From the NCBI RefSeq assembly GCF_001441615.1, contig NZ_LAXJ01000012.1, positions 92,162 through 156,161 on the forward strand: a stretch of DNA of 64,000 nucleotides, given 5' to 3'. Within the stretch, counting starts at the first letter, position 1, and each line of letters opens with the position of its first letter. The position numbers and the translations under genes are program-made. Of the stretch, positions 46,921 to 55,545 are shown piece by piece. The stretch is from Roseovarius atlanticus. Lineage in GTDB: Bacteria; Pseudomonadota; Alphaproteobacteria; Rhodobacterales; Rhodobacteraceae. The notes below the pieces were generated by a model that ran no database searches, was not told the DNA's origin, and saw only the letters and a list, made by a program, of their open reading frames with translations.

Positions 46921-49395
46921 TCAGGGCGCGGCGGGGGTCAGGCGGGTGATTCCGACCGAGGCGGCGCGCGCCAGATCGGCGTCGAGCGACATCGGGATGT
47001 ATTCGCCCCGGCGCCAGAGCTGGGCCATGTCATCGTAATGCCGGCTGAGGAAATGGCCCGATTGCCCGGTCGCGGTAATGAAGACGCTGCTGTCGGGATC
47101 GGCGAAATCGTAGACCCCGCGATAGCCCGCGCCGTGCACGTTGTGGAACGGGTCGGGCCCCTGCCCGCGCGTGCGGCCGCGCAGAAGCGTGTTGTCGCCG
47201 CCCGAGGTGGACTGGCGGATGTTGACGAAATACTTCAGCAGCGGCACCTCGCCCAGAACCTGGTGATCGTGGGTGGCCTGGTGCGCGTCGCCCCAGCGCA
47301 GGCTTTCCAGCGCGCTGCCGTAGCGTTCGTCGATCCAGATGAGCGCCGCGTCGAGCGAGATGCGGGCGAGGTCCGAGCAGGTTTCCTGCACCGTGGATTG
47401 ACGGATATCGCACCACGCGGACGCGCCGTCGATGTCGCGGTAGACGCGCTCGATGAAGACCGGGTCGGGATGGGTGAACTCGTCGGCCAGCGGCCCGAGG
47501 TCGTCGACGATAAGCCGGTGCATCAACTCGCGCAGCCAGGCGGCATAGATGAGCGGTTCGGGCAGGTGCTCGTTCATCTCGCCGTTCCATTCCGACAGCA
47601 GCGTGAGCGCGCGCTGGCGCTGGCGTTCGGGGGTGCCCTCTGGCGCGGCCTCGCCGGTGAACCACAGGTCCTTGCCGATGAGCGGCAGAAGCGAGCGGGC
47701 GGTGAAGCTGACGGTGTCGAGCTGCGCCTCGATGAAGCTATCGCGGGTGTGGACCTCGCGGTTTTGCATCAGGCGACGCCAGCGGAAAACGCGCTGCGTG
47801 TCGCCCCACTTGTAGCTGACATGGTTCGGAAACGGGCGGTCCACCGTCTTGTTGTTGGTGTTGCCCAGCAGACCGCCGGCAGGCGCCGTGAACTCGGGGT
47901 TGGCGGAATAGGCCAGCGTGCCCTGCCAGCGGTTGGTGTCTTCCCACCCTCGCGAGGGGTAGCGGCCGCGGGTTTCATGATCGGCGTCGCGTCGGGGCAT
48001 GGCGCCGATGGTCTTCATGGCGATGGTGGACTGATCGACCAGCGTGAGGTTCTGCGACGGCGCGATATAGCCTTCGCCCGCCGCGAGCGCCTCGTCCACC
48101 GAGGCGGCGCGCATCAGAGCCATGGCCGAGGACAGCGTCGTGTCGCTGTCGGAAAGCGCGGTCCAGCTGAGCGAGGCGACGTGTCCCGGGGGGGTGACGT
48201 CGGCGAGGTTGTAGTGCGAGCCGGGCAGCACGGGGCCATTTTCCGTCCAGCGCAGGGTGAGCGTGATGGGCGCGTTGTCCGCGATACGGATGATGGTGCT
48301 TTCGGTACGGAAGGGCTTGTAGCCGTCGGGCGTCAGGTATTCCTGCGGATTGTCGGGGTTGAGACGCTCGATGAAGAGGTCCTGATCGTCAAGATAAGAG
48401 GAGGTGACCCCCCAGCCCAGATCGGCGCTGCGCCCGGCCATGACGATGGGCACGCCGGGGATGGTGGCGCCGATGACGCCGCCCGTTTGCAGCTCCAACC
48501 GGGCGAGATACCAGATGGCGGGCGCGGTCAGGCCCAAATGCGGATCGTTGGCCAGAAGCGTGCCGCCCGAGGCCGAGCGTTTGGGCGCGGCGGCCCAGGC
48601 GTTGGAGGCGCCGGCAAAGGCACGTTTTTTGAAGGGCGACAGCGGGTGGTCGGGGAGGCCGGGGCCTGTGCTGTGCGCGAATTGCGTGCCTTCGGGGAAG
48701 AGGCTGGCGTAATCGGGCAGCGCGGCGATGCCGGTGCCGGGGGCGAGCGGCATGATGTCGGCCAGGCGGTCGGCATCGTCCAGTTCGAGGGCGGCGTGGG
48801 CGTAGAGCACTTCCTCTTCCAGGTGCGCCGACAGCTGCACCGCCATGAGCTTGACGATGGCGATGGAATCGGCGGGCGTCCACGGGGCCACGGGGTTGTT
48901 GAAGAGGAACATCTCGGGCGCGCCACGACCCAGGGCGGATTCGTTGATTTCCTTGAGCCGGGCGTTGACCCCGGCGGAATAGGCGCGCAGGGCGGCGAGC
49001 GTCTGGGTGTCCTGCGCCTCGACCGACCGCTGGGCCAGCGTGTAGAGGTCGAAGCGGCGCAGGATCTTGTCGATCTCGACGGTGCGGGGGCCGAACACTT
49101 CGGAGAGGCGCCCCTGCACGGTGCGGCGCATCATCACCATCTGCCACAGCCGGTCCTGCGCGTGGGCATAGCCCAGGCCATAAAACGTGTCGGGGTCGTT
49201 GGTGCCGAAGATATGCGGCACGTTGGCATTGTCGCGCACGATCTCGACCGGTTCCAGGATGCCGATCACGTCGAGGTCCTTGGAATAGTCGGGCAGAGAC
49301 CGAGACAGCAGGAAATAGACGCCCAGCAGCGCGATCAGCCCAAGCAGGATCATTCCGCCCGCGATCCGCACCAGCCATTTGAACACTTGCGCCAT
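46921..49395 (-). CDS. Penicillin acylase family Ntn-hydrolase
   Basis: An 824-residue protein. An N-terminal membrane anchor or signal (residues about 8-32) precedes an alpha-chain region (residues 40-263: NVPHIFGTNDPDTFYGLGYAHAQDRLWQM). The autocatalytic beta-chain nucleophile is Ser264 in FAGASNAWAAAPKRSASGGTLLANDPHLGL. Members hydrolyse beta-lactam side chains or acyl-homoserine lactones; which one applies here is unknown. The long rightward ORF covering it is a shadow. It is transcribed towards the palindromes and the ATPase gene. Confidence 0.9.
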   Translation of the reverse strand: MAQVFKWLVRIAGGMILLGLIALLGVYFLLSRSLPDYSKDLDVIGILEPVEIVRDNANVPHIFGTNDPDTFYGLGYAHAQDRLWQMVMMRRTVQGRLSEVFGPRTVEIDKILRRFDLYTLAQRSVEAQDTQTLAALRAYSAGVNARLKEINESALGRGAPEMFLFNNPVAPWTPADSIAIVKLMAVQLSAHLEEEVLYAHAALELDDADRLADIMPLAPGTGIAALPDYASLFPEGTQFAHSTGPGLPDHPLSPFKKRAFAGASNAWAAAPKRSASGGTLLANDPHLGLTAPAIWYLARLELQTGGVIGATIPGVPIVMAGRSADLGWGVTSSYLDDQDLFIERLNPDNPQEYLTPDGYKPFRTESTIIRIADNAPITLTLRWTENGPVLPGSHYNLADVTPPGHVASLSWTALSDSDTTLSSAMALMRAASVDEALAAGEGYIAPSQNLTLVDQSTIAMKTIGAMPRRDADHETRGRYPSRGWEDTNRWQGTLAYSANPEFTAPAGGLLGNTNNKTVDRPFPNHVSYKWGDTQRVFRWRRLMQNREVHTRDSFIEAQLDTVSFTARSLLPLIGKDLWFTGEAAPEGTPERQRQRALTLLSEWNGEMNEHLPEPLIYAAWLRELMHRLIVDDLGPLADEFTHPDPVFIERVYRDIDGASAWCDIRQSTVQETCSDLARISLDAALIWIDERYGSALESLRWGDAHQATHDHQVLGEVPLLKYFVNIRQSTSGGDNTLLRGRTRGQGPDPFHNVHGAGYRGVYDFADPDSSVFITATGQSGHFLSRHYDDMAQLWRRGEYIPMSLDADLARAASVGITRLTPAAP

Positions 49396-49501
49396 GCCCC
49401 ACCCACGTTAGGTTGCCATTCCGGTGGGGATAGTCACAAATCCCGGCATAGACAATGGGCCGCTTTTCACAATGCGGCGCGAAGGCATGAGGGAGATTGC
49501 G

Positions 49502-50374
49502 ATGACGAAGCTGGCATTTCTGGGACTGGGCGTGATGGGGTATCCGATGGCCGGGCACCTGGCCTCGGCGGGCCATGACGTGTGCGTGTACAACCGGACG
49601 GCGGCCAAGGCCGAGGGATGGGTCAAGGAGCATGGCGGGACCAGCGCGCCCACCCCGCGCGAGGCCGCGGAGGGCGCGGAGTGCGTGATGGCCTGCGTGG
49701 GCAATGACGACGATCTGCGGTCGGTCTGCCTGGGCGAGGATGGCGCGTTTGCGGGCATGGAAAAGGGCGCTGTTTTCGTGGATCACACCACGGTGTCGGC
49801 ACAGGTGACCGAAGAGCTGTATGCCGCCGCCAAGGAGGCCGGGATCGGCTATGTCGATGCGCCGATCTCGGGTGGTCAGGCGGGGGCCGAGAACGGGCAG
49901 TTGTCGATCATGTGCGGCGGCGACGAAGATGTCTATGCCAAGGCCGAGCCGGTGATGGAGACCTATGCGAAGCTGTGCCGCCGGATTGGCGAGAGCGGCG
50001 CAGGCCAGATGACCAAGATGTGCAACCAGATCGCCATTGCCGGGCTGGTGCAGGGCCTGTCCGAGGCGCTGCATTTCGCCGAGAAGGCGGGGCTGGACGG
50101 GCGCGCGGTGGTCGAGGTGATCAGCCAGGGCGCGGCCGGAAGCTGGCAAATGGCGAACCGCTACGAGACGATGCTGGACGACCAGTTCGAGCACGGTTTT
50201 GCGGTGGACTGGATGCGCAAGGACCTGGGGATCTGCCTGAAGACAGGGGACGAGAACGGCGCGTCGCTGCCGGTGACGGCGCTGGTGGACCAGTACTACA
50301 AGGATGTGCAGAAGATGGGCGGCGGGCGTTGGGACACGTCGAGCCTGATCAAGCGGCTGCGCAAGCTGGGATAA
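49502..50374 (+). CDS. Beta-hydroxyacid dehydrogenase (3-hydroxyisobutyrate dehydrogenase family)
   Basis: A 290-residue NAD(P) enzyme. Rossmann start KLAFLGLGVMGYPMAGHLASAGHDVCVYNRT; substrate loop VDAPISGGQAGAENGQLSIMCGG; catalytic Lys region GAGQMTKMCNQIAIAGLVQG; C-terminal DWMRKDLGICLKTG. It oxidises or reduces a small beta-hydroxyacid. ATG 49502 follows GGGAG at 6 bases; upstream in-frame starts add a non-homologous leader. It is divergent from the acylase gene. Confidence 0.93.
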   Translation: MTKLAFLGLGVMGYPMAGHLASAGHDVCVYNRTAAKAEGWVKEHGGTSAPTPREAAEGAECVMACVGNDDDLRSVCLGEDGAFAGMEKGAVFVDHTTVSAQVTEELYAAAKEAGIGYVDAPISGGQAGAENGQLSIMCGGDEDVYAKAEPVMETYAKLCRRIGESGAGQMTKMCNQIAIAGLVQGLSEALHFAEKAGLDGRAVVEVISQGAAGSWQMANRYETMLDDQFEHGFAVDWMRKDLGICLKTGDENGASLPVTALVDQYYKDVQKMGGGRWDTSSLIKRLRKLG

Positions 50375-50377
50375 GCG

Positions 50378-50410
50378 CGAGGCGGGGCCGGGATGCGTGG
50401 CCCCGCCTCG
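50378..50410 (+). terminator. Hairpin after the dehydrogenase gene
   Basis: CGAGGCGGGGCC and GGCCCCGCCTCG form a perfect 12-bp stem with a 9-base loop, four bases after the stop. No T tract follows, so it may be a rho-assisted or stabilising hairpin. Confidence 0.6.
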
Positions 50411-50523
50411 GGCTGTCTGTCGGGTGTGCCGCCGCGCGCCGTCATGCGCAACTTGGTGGCGGTGCGGGTCGCGGGCCCGGCAGGGAGTGACACCGAGAAT
50501 AGGCGGCGCATGGGGCGGCGTAA

Positions 50524-50536
50524 GTGACAAAGTCAC
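50524..50536. promoter_or_regulatory. GTGAC-N3-GTCAC dyad before the Crp/Fnr gene
   Basis: GTGACAAAGTCAC, an exact dyad centred 22 bases before the GTG start of the regulator gene. The same half-sites and spacing occur before the sulfur module at 53456-53468, which suggests a shared operator bound by this regulator. Confidence 0.6.
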
Positions 50537-50551
50537 GTAAGAGGCGAAAAG

Positions 50552-51235
50552 GTGAGCGCGGACGGGGCGACAGACATTGCGGACTGGACGGAGCGGTTCA
50601 AGGGGACACGCGCCCTGCCCCGTGCCGTGCGCGACCGGCTGATCCGGGCGGCGCGGACCCTGCGGCTGGAGAAAGGCACCCAGGTCTTCGGGCCGGACAA
50701 CGTGCCGGACCGGCTGTTCTTTCTCTATGATGGGCGGATTCGCGTGTCGCAAACCTCGGAGGGCGGGCGCGAGATCGTGCTTTACCGGGTGGAGGCCGGG
50801 GACAGTTGCGTGCTGACCACCGCCTGCATGTTGGCCGAGGAAGCCTATAACGCCGAAGGGATCGCCGAGACGGACGTGGTGGCCGTTGTCCTGCCCAAGC
50901 CCGATTTCGACCGGCTGGTGGCCGAGGAAGAGCCGTTTCGCAAGTTCGTCTTCGATGCCTATTCGCGGCGCCTGATCGACATGCTGCGGGTGGTGGACGA
51001 CGTGGCGTTCGGGCGGATCGACGTGCGGCTGGCCGAGCGCCTGCTGGCGCTGGCGGGCGACAGCAAGGAGATCGCGGCGACGCACCAGGACCTGGCGAGC
51101 GAATTGGGCACCGCGCGGGAGGTGATTTCGCGCGTGCTGGCGGATTTCCAGAAACGCGGGCTGGTGCAGCAGTCGCGGGGGCGCATCGCGCTGGTGGACA
51201 AACCGACGCTGCGGGCGCTGGCGGAGAGTACGTGA
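50552..51235 (+). CDS. Crp/Fnr-family regulator with a C-x5-C pair
   Basis: A 227-residue regulator. The cyclic-nucleotide-binding-like beta roll spans residues about 20-130 (LFFLYDGRIRVSQTSEGGREIVLYRVEAGDSCVLTTACMLAEEAYNAEG...) and contains Cys86 and Cys92. A dimer helix is at 130-150 and a winged helix at 173-215 (ATHQDLASELGTAREVISRVLADFQKRGLVQQ). The cAMP-binding Arg/Ser motif of Crp and the Fnr cluster cysteines are absent. Thiol-based sensing is an inference from the Cys pair and the nearby sulfur genes. GTG start at 50552. Confidence 0.88.
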   Translation: MSADGATDIADWTERFKGTRALPRAVRDRLIRAARTLRLEKGTQVFGPDNVPDRLFFLYDGRIRVSQTSEGGREIVLYRVEAGDSCVLTTACMLAEEAYNAEGIAETDVVAVVLPKPDFDRLVAEEEPFRKFVFDAYSRRLIDMLRVVDDVAFGRIDVRLAERLLALAGDSKEIAATHQDLASELGTAREVISRVLADFQKRGLVQQSRGRIALVDKPTLRALAEST

Positions 51236-51260
51236 GGTCCGGCGGCGGGGGCCGCCCCGC

Positions 51261-52091
51261 CTAGCCCGGCTTGACGCAGATGATCTGGACCGGGTGGGTC
51301 CGGCGCTCTTCGATGTTGCGCGCAGCGTTCTGCACGATTTGCGGCGCCTGCGGGCCCAGCAGGATATGCACGCCGAAGACCGGCGTTTCGCCCTTGCGGG
51401 CCATCTCCATCGCGCGCTTGTAGCCCTCGACGTATTTCGCGCCCGTATCGGTGACCTCGATACCGGCGAACCCGGCCCGTTCCAGCGCCGCGACGGTGTC
51501 GGCGGGGCGCATCAGGTAGGCGCCGCTGCCATCCTCGGACCAGGGTACGGGGTGATGCGGGGCGCCGGTCTCGCCCAGCCCGTGCTCGGTCAGGGCGAAA
51601 AAGGCGCCGGGTTTCAGCACGCGGAACGCCTCGGCAAAAAAGGCGGCACGGTCGGGCACGTTCATGGTCACATGCTGCGTGTAGCCGCCGTCGAAGGTTG
51701 CGTCCTTGAAGGGGAGTTTCTGGCCGTCGCCATGCACGCAGCGCACGTCGTCCTGCATCCCCACCAGTTCGCTGAGCTTGTTGGCGGCCTCGACGAAGGG
51801 CGCGGTGATGTCGATACCGTCGACCTCGCAGCCGAAGCGCCGTGCGAGATAGCGGGCCGGGCCCCCGAGGCCGCAGCCGATATCGACAAGCCGGTCGCCC
51901 TGGGAGACCGGCAGGGCGTCAGCCAACTCGACGGTCGCCGGAAAGCCCCTGGCGTGAAAATGATCCACCGGGGCGAGCTGTTCGACAGTGACGGTGTCGG
52001 GATCGAGTCCCGCGCGCTTCATCGTGTCGAGGATGCGGGCGTAGACATCGCCCTTGGCCCAGTGATCGGAAATGGATGTGGCGTCGGTCAT
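51261..52091 (-). CDS. Class I SAM-dependent methyltransferase
   Basis: A 276-residue methyltransferase. The SAM motif is RLVDIGCGLGGPARYLARRFGCEVDGIDITAPFV (about residues 69-101), with LPFKDATFDGGYTQHVTMNVPD as motif IV. The preceding QLAPVDHFHARGFPATVELADAL is seen in sarcosine/dimethylglycine-type N-methyltransferases and relatives, but the substrate cannot be named. It converges on the Crp/Fnr gene with a 25-base gap. Confidence 0.88.
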   Translation of the reverse strand: MTDATSISDHWAKGDVYARILDTMKRAGLDPDTVTVEQLAPVDHFHARGFPATVELADALPVSQGDRLVDIGCGLGGPARYLARRFGCEVDGIDITAPFVEAANKLSELVGMQDDVRCVHGDGQKLPFKDATFDGGYTQHVTMNVPDRAAFFAEAFRVLKPGAFFALTEHGLGETGAPHHPVPWSEDGSGAYLMRPADTVAALERAGFAGIEVTDTGAKYVEGYKRAMEMARKGETPVFGVHILLGPQAPQIVQNAARNIEERRTHPVQIICVKPG

Positions 52092-52212
52092 GCATGTCTC
52101 CTGTTCTTGGGCGCATCATAGCACGGTTTCGCCGATGTCATGCGTCCGGGTGCAGCGCGACGGAACCGGCGCGACGCTGCCGCGTTAGGCTGCGAAATGA
52201 AAGGTGTACGAT

Positions 52213-53313
52213 ATGACCAAGTTCTTCCTCGGCAGCGCATTGGCGCTTGCGCTTTCCTCGACATCGCTGACCGCCGCCCCGATCCACGGGGCAGGCATCG
52301 CCACGGGCGTTGGTACCGCGCCCGACGCACAGGTCTGGCTGGCGCAAGGCAACAGCGGCAAGGGCAATGGCAAGGCGAAGGGCCAGGGCGGCGGCAACGC
52401 GCAGAAAAAGGCCAAGGGCAATTCCGGCAAAGGCAATGCCAAGGCCGAGAAAGGTAATGGCAAGGCCAAGCAGGCCAAGACCAACCAGAAGGCCGCCAAG
52501 GAGAACCCCGGCAAGGGCAAGCCCGAAAAGGTCGGTAAAGGCAACGGCAACGGGGCCAAGCGCGCGGCCAAGGCCAAGGCAAACGACGGCAAGGTGAACA
52601 AGGGTAATGCCAACCAGACGCGCGAGGTCTTTACCACGGCAGAGCGCGAACAAGTTGTGGAGCGCATTTTCCAGGCCCCTGCCCCTGACGGCCGCGACAT
52701 GACGCGGATCCTGACCGGTGCGGGCCTTGCTCTGTTGACGCCGGACATGGTGGTCTCCGATATCCCCGGCAATGAACTGGTGACTTACGCCAACTGCCCG
52801 CCGGGTCTGGCCAAGAAGAACCCGCCCTGCGTGCCGCCGGGCCTGGCGCAAAATGGCATCGGCTACGACGAGTGGGTGTCCTATGACCGGGACCGTTATG
52901 ACCGTATCTGGATCGACCGCCGCGACGACTGGCTGGGCCGTGGGTACGACGTGGAGCCCGACCCCGGCTACCTGTTGCTGCAATCGGACGAAATTGCGCG
53001 GCTCTACGGGCTGGACCGCGCGCCGCGCGGGCAACGCTATGCGCTGATCGACGGGATGCCGGTCCTGCTGGATGACGACGACTACCGCTCGCTGATGCTG
53101 GTGAACCAGCTGTCGCAGGTGACCGACGTGACGGGCGGCGTGCCGGTGTCGCCAACGGCGGCGCTGACGCAGGCCGAACTGATCGACCTGTACCGTCTGC
53201 CGCAGCTTGGGAACGACCGGAACTACGCCGTGGTGAACGGCCAAGTGGTGCAGGTGAACAACGAGAATTACGAATTGCTGCAACTGCTGCGCGTCGCACG
53301 CGCCGTTCTTTGA
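52213..53313 (+). CDS. Exported protein with Lys/Gly/Asn-rich region and PPGLAK motifs
   Basis: A 366-residue protein. A signal peptide (MTKFFLGSALALALSSTSLTAA) is followed by a low-complexity stretch rich in G, K, N and A (residues about 45-140; repeats of GNSGKGN, KGNGKAK, AKAKAND). A folded C-terminal part contains NCPPGLAKKNPPCVPPGLAQNG and repeated ALIDGMPVLLDDDDYRSL / YAVVNGQVVQVNNENYELL units. The PPGLAK motifs and paired beta units resemble RcnB-type periplasmic proteins. ATG 52213 follows AAAGG. A terminator lies 32 bases after the stop. Confidence 0.82.
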   Translation: MTKFFLGSALALALSSTSLTAAPIHGAGIATGVGTAPDAQVWLAQGNSGKGNGKAKGQGGGNAQKKAKGNSGKGNAKAEKGNGKAKQAKTNQKAAKENPGKGKPEKVGKGNGNGAKRAAKAKANDGKVNKGNANQTREVFTTAEREQVVERIFQAPAPDGRDMTRILTGAGLALLTPDMVVSDIPGNELVTYANCPPGLAKKNPPCVPPGLAQNGIGYDEWVSYDRDRYDRIWIDRRDDWLGRGYDVEPDPGYLLLQSDEIARLYGLDRAPRGQRYALIDGMPVLLDDDDYRSLMLVNQLSQVTDVTGGVPVSPTAALTQAELIDLYRLPQLGNDRNYAVVNGQVVQVNNENYELLQLLRVARAVL

Positions 53314-53344
53314 GGCCACATGACGACATCCGCGATTGAAGCGG

Positions 53345-53373
53345 ACAGCCGCCGGGAGACCGGCGGCTGTTTT
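53345..53373 (+). terminator. Rho-independent terminator after the KG-rich protein gene
   Basis: ACAGCCGCCGG and CCGGCGGCTGT form an 11-bp stem with a GAGA loop, followed by TTT. Confidence 0.88.
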
Positions 53374-53455
53374 CGTGCGTGATATGCAAATCTGTGCGAC
53401 CGCCCGGTTCAACCCTGCAGGCTGCATCGCTTTTGGCCCGGCGCGTGCGGGATGG

Positions 53456-53468
53456 GTGACTATGTCAC
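53456..53468. promoter_or_regulatory. GTGAC-N3-GTCAC dyad before the sulfur module
   Basis: GTGACTATGTCAC, the same dyad as at 50524. A possible -10 (TACAGA, 53491-53496) would place transcription start near 53503, so the dyad centre is about -41, the position of a class II Crp/Fnr activator site. Confidence 0.6.
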
Positions 53469-53523
53469 TGACGCGCGCCGTCCCGAGGCGTACAGATAGG
53501 GCATCATTTCCATGGAGGACACC

Positions 53524-53736
53524 ATGACCGTCAATGTAGGCACTATCGACCGTATCCTGCGCGCCGCGTTGGGCGTGGTGCTGCTGTATCTTGCGTTTTT
53601 GAGCGGACTGCCTGCGTTCGAGGCGCCGGTCTGGAAATACCTTGCCGCGATTATCGGCGTCGTGATGCTGATCGTGGCAGCCGTGCGGGTCTGCCCGATC
53701 TATTCCATCCTCGGCGTCCGGACCTGCGCGCGGTAA
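53524..53736 (+). CDS. DUF2892 small membrane protein
   Basis: A 70-residue protein with two transmembrane helices (AALGVVLLYLAFL and LAAIIGVVMLIVAAVRVCPIYSILGVRTC). The motif NVGTIDRILRAALG at the start and the CPIYSILGVRTC ending match DUF2892/YgaP-type membrane domains that pair with rhodaneses and sulfur transporters. The cysteines could carry sulfane sulfur. GGAGG lies 6 bases before the ATG. It is the first gene of the module. Confidence 0.9.
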   Translation: MTVNVGTIDRILRAALGVVLLYLAFLSGLPAFEAPVWKYLAAIIGVVMLIVAAVRVCPIYSILGVRTCAR

Positions 53737-54171
53737 ATGATGGAGACGGCGTTTACACCATTCGCGTCGCTGGCCGGCGGCGCGCTGATCGGGCTGGCGG
53801 CGGTGCTGCTGATGCTGGGTCTGGGGCGCATTTTCGGCGCGACCGGCATCCTGTCGGGTTTTGTGTTCGCCGAAGGGCGCGAGGAGGTGTCGTGGCGTGC
53901 GGCGCTGATCCTGGGGATGGTGCTGGTGCCGGGGCTGATGTTTCTGGTCACCGGGCGCTGGCCCCGGATCGACGTGCCGGTCAGCCCGGCGATGATCGTG
54001 ATCGGCGGGATCGTCGTGGGATTCGGCGCAAGTCTTGGCTCGGGCTGCACCTCGGGGCATGGCGTTTGCGGGTTGTCGAGGTTGTCGCGCCGGTCCATCG
54101 TGGCGGTGCCGGTCTTCATTGGCACGGCAGCGATTACGGTGTTCATCATCCGTCACATGATGGGAGGCTGA
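53737..54171 (+). CDS. YeeE/YedE family sulfur-compound transporter, half 1
   Basis: A 144-residue membrane protein with about four helices. The conserved GASLGSGCTSGHGVCGLSRLSRRS motif (residues about 95-118) carries the two cysteines of the thiosulfate/sulfane transport channel. It starts directly after the DUF2892 stop and is paired with a second half in the next gene, the two-protein (PmpA/PmpB-like) form of the family. Confidence 0.9.
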   Translation: MMETAFTPFASLAGGALIGLAAVLLMLGLGRIFGATGILSGFVFAEGREEVSWRAALILGMVLVPGLMFLVTGRWPRIDVPVSPAMIVIGGIVVGFGASLGSGCTSGHGVCGLSRLSRRSIVAVPVFIGTAAITVFIIRHMMGG

Positions 54172-54174
54172 GCT

Positions 54175-54612
54175 ATGAGACTTCTGTTCGCGGTGCTGAC
54201 TGGCATGGTGTTCGGCGCGGGCATCACCCTGTCGGGGATGATCAACCCGGCGAAGGTGCTCAACTTCCTGGATATCGCTGGGACTTGGGACCCGAGCCTG
54301 ATCTTCGTCATGGGCGGGGCCGTGGTGGTGACGTTTGTCGGCTATCGGGCGGTCTGGCGGCGGTCGGCGCCGCTCTTTTCCGCGCGGTTCCAGGTACCGA
54401 CCTCGACCGTGATCGACGGCAGGCTGCTGGGCGGGTCGGCCCTGTTCGGGATCGGCTGGGGCATTGCGGGATTCTGCCCCGGTGCGGCCATTCCGGCGCT
54501 TGGCACGGGCCGCTGGGAGGTTATCCTGTTCCTGGGCGCGGTCGGCGTGGGGCTGGGTCTGGCGCGGCTGGCCAAGGGTTTGCCGCTGTGGCCAAGACGG
54601 GCGGAGACATAG
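54175..54612 (+). CDS. YeeE/YedE family sulfur-compound transporter, half 2
   Basis: A 145-residue membrane protein with about four helices. It has GMVFGAGITLSGMINPAKVLNFLDIAGTWDPSL and FGIGWGIAGFCPGAAIPALGTG, where the single Cys matches the second-half motif GFCPG. It starts 3 bases after half 1. The two should form one channel for thiosulfate or a related sulfur species. Confidence 0.9.
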   Translation: MRLLFAVLTGMVFGAGITLSGMINPAKVLNFLDIAGTWDPSLIFVMGGAVVVTFVGYRAVWRRSAPLFSARFQVPTSTVIDGRLLGGSALFGIGWGIAGFCPGAAIPALGTGRWEVILFLGAVGVGLGLARLAKGLPLWPRRAET

Positions 54613-54625
54613 AGGAGGAGTGACG

Positions 54626-55510
54626 ATGACCGATTATCCCGTGAACATGAGTGTTCACCCGCATGTGCAGGGCTTTTTCGACGCGGCGACCAACACGATC
54701 AGCTATATCGTCAAGGACCCCGGCAGCGACGCCTGTGCCATCGTCGACAGCGTGATGGACATCGACTATGCCGCCGGGCGGATCACCTATGACCATGCCG
54801 ACGAACTGATCCGGCAGATCGAGGATCAGGGCCTGCGGCTGGAGTGGATCATCGAGACGCATGTCCATGCCGACCACCTGTCCGCCGCGCCATATATCCA
54901 GGACAAGCTGGGCGGCAGGATCGGGATCGGATCGAAGATCATGGTGGTGCAGGACACGTTCGGCAAGGTGTTCAACGAAGGCACCGAGTTTCAGCGTGAC
55001 GGCTCGCAGTTCGACGCGCTGTTCGAGGATGGCGACACCTATCGCGTGGGCGAGATGGACTGTTTCGCCATGTACACGCCGGGCCACACGCCGGCCTGCA
55101 TGGTGCATGTGATGGGCGACGCGGCCTTCGTGGGCGATACGCTGTTCATGCCCGACGGCGGCTCGGCCCGGGCGGATTTTCCGGGCGGGGATGCGGGGCA
55201 GCTGTATGACAGCATTCAGAAGGTGCTGGCCCTGCCCGACGACATGCGGCTGTTCATGTGTCACGACTACGGCCCCAACGGCCGGGATATCGCGTGGGAG
55301 ACAAGTGTGGGCGACGAGAAGGCGCACAACATCCACGTGGGCGGCGGCAAGACGCGGGACGAGTTCGTCAAGTTCCGCACCGAGCGGGACGCGACGCTGG
55401 CGATGCCCAAGCTGATCATCCCGTCGCTGCAGGTGAACATGCGCGCCGGAAAGGTGCCGACCGATGAACACGGGAACCCTGTGCTGAAAGTGCCGTTGAA
55501 CGGGTTGTAG
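54626..55510 (+). CDS. MBL-fold metallohydrolase, persulfide-dioxygenase-like (1)
   Basis: A 294-residue metallo-beta-lactamase-fold protein. The metal motif THVHADHLSAA (HxHxDH), plus TPGHTPACMV and MCHDYGPNGRD, are the ETHE1/BLH-type ligands. These enzymes oxidise glutathione or protein persulfides, or hydrolyse related thioesters. A very strong ribosome site (GAGGAGG) precedes ATG 54626. It is 13 bases after the transporter genes. The next gene is a paralogue. Confidence 0.88.
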   Translation: MTDYPVNMSVHPHVQGFFDAATNTISYIVKDPGSDACAIVDSVMDIDYAAGRITYDHADELIRQIEDQGLRLEWIIETHVHADHLSAAPYIQDKLGGRIGIGSKIMVVQDTFGKVFNEGTEFQRDGSQFDALFEDGDTYRVGEMDCFAMYTPGHTPACMVHVMGDAAFVGDTLFMPDGGSARADFPGGDAGQLYDSIQKVLALPDDMRLFMCHDYGPNGRDIAWETSVGDEKAHNIHVGGGKTRDEFVKFRTERDATLAMPKLIIPSLQVNMRAGKVPTDEHGNPVLKVPLNGL

Positions 55511-55545
55511 GCCAACGACACGTGCAGACCTTGAGGAGGGATCGC

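Noticed and set aside
46819..51085. Very long open frames opposite the acylase and dehydrogenase genes (919 and 898 residues)
   Set aside because: Low-complexity Arg/Gly/His composition and overlap with genes that carry active-site motifs.
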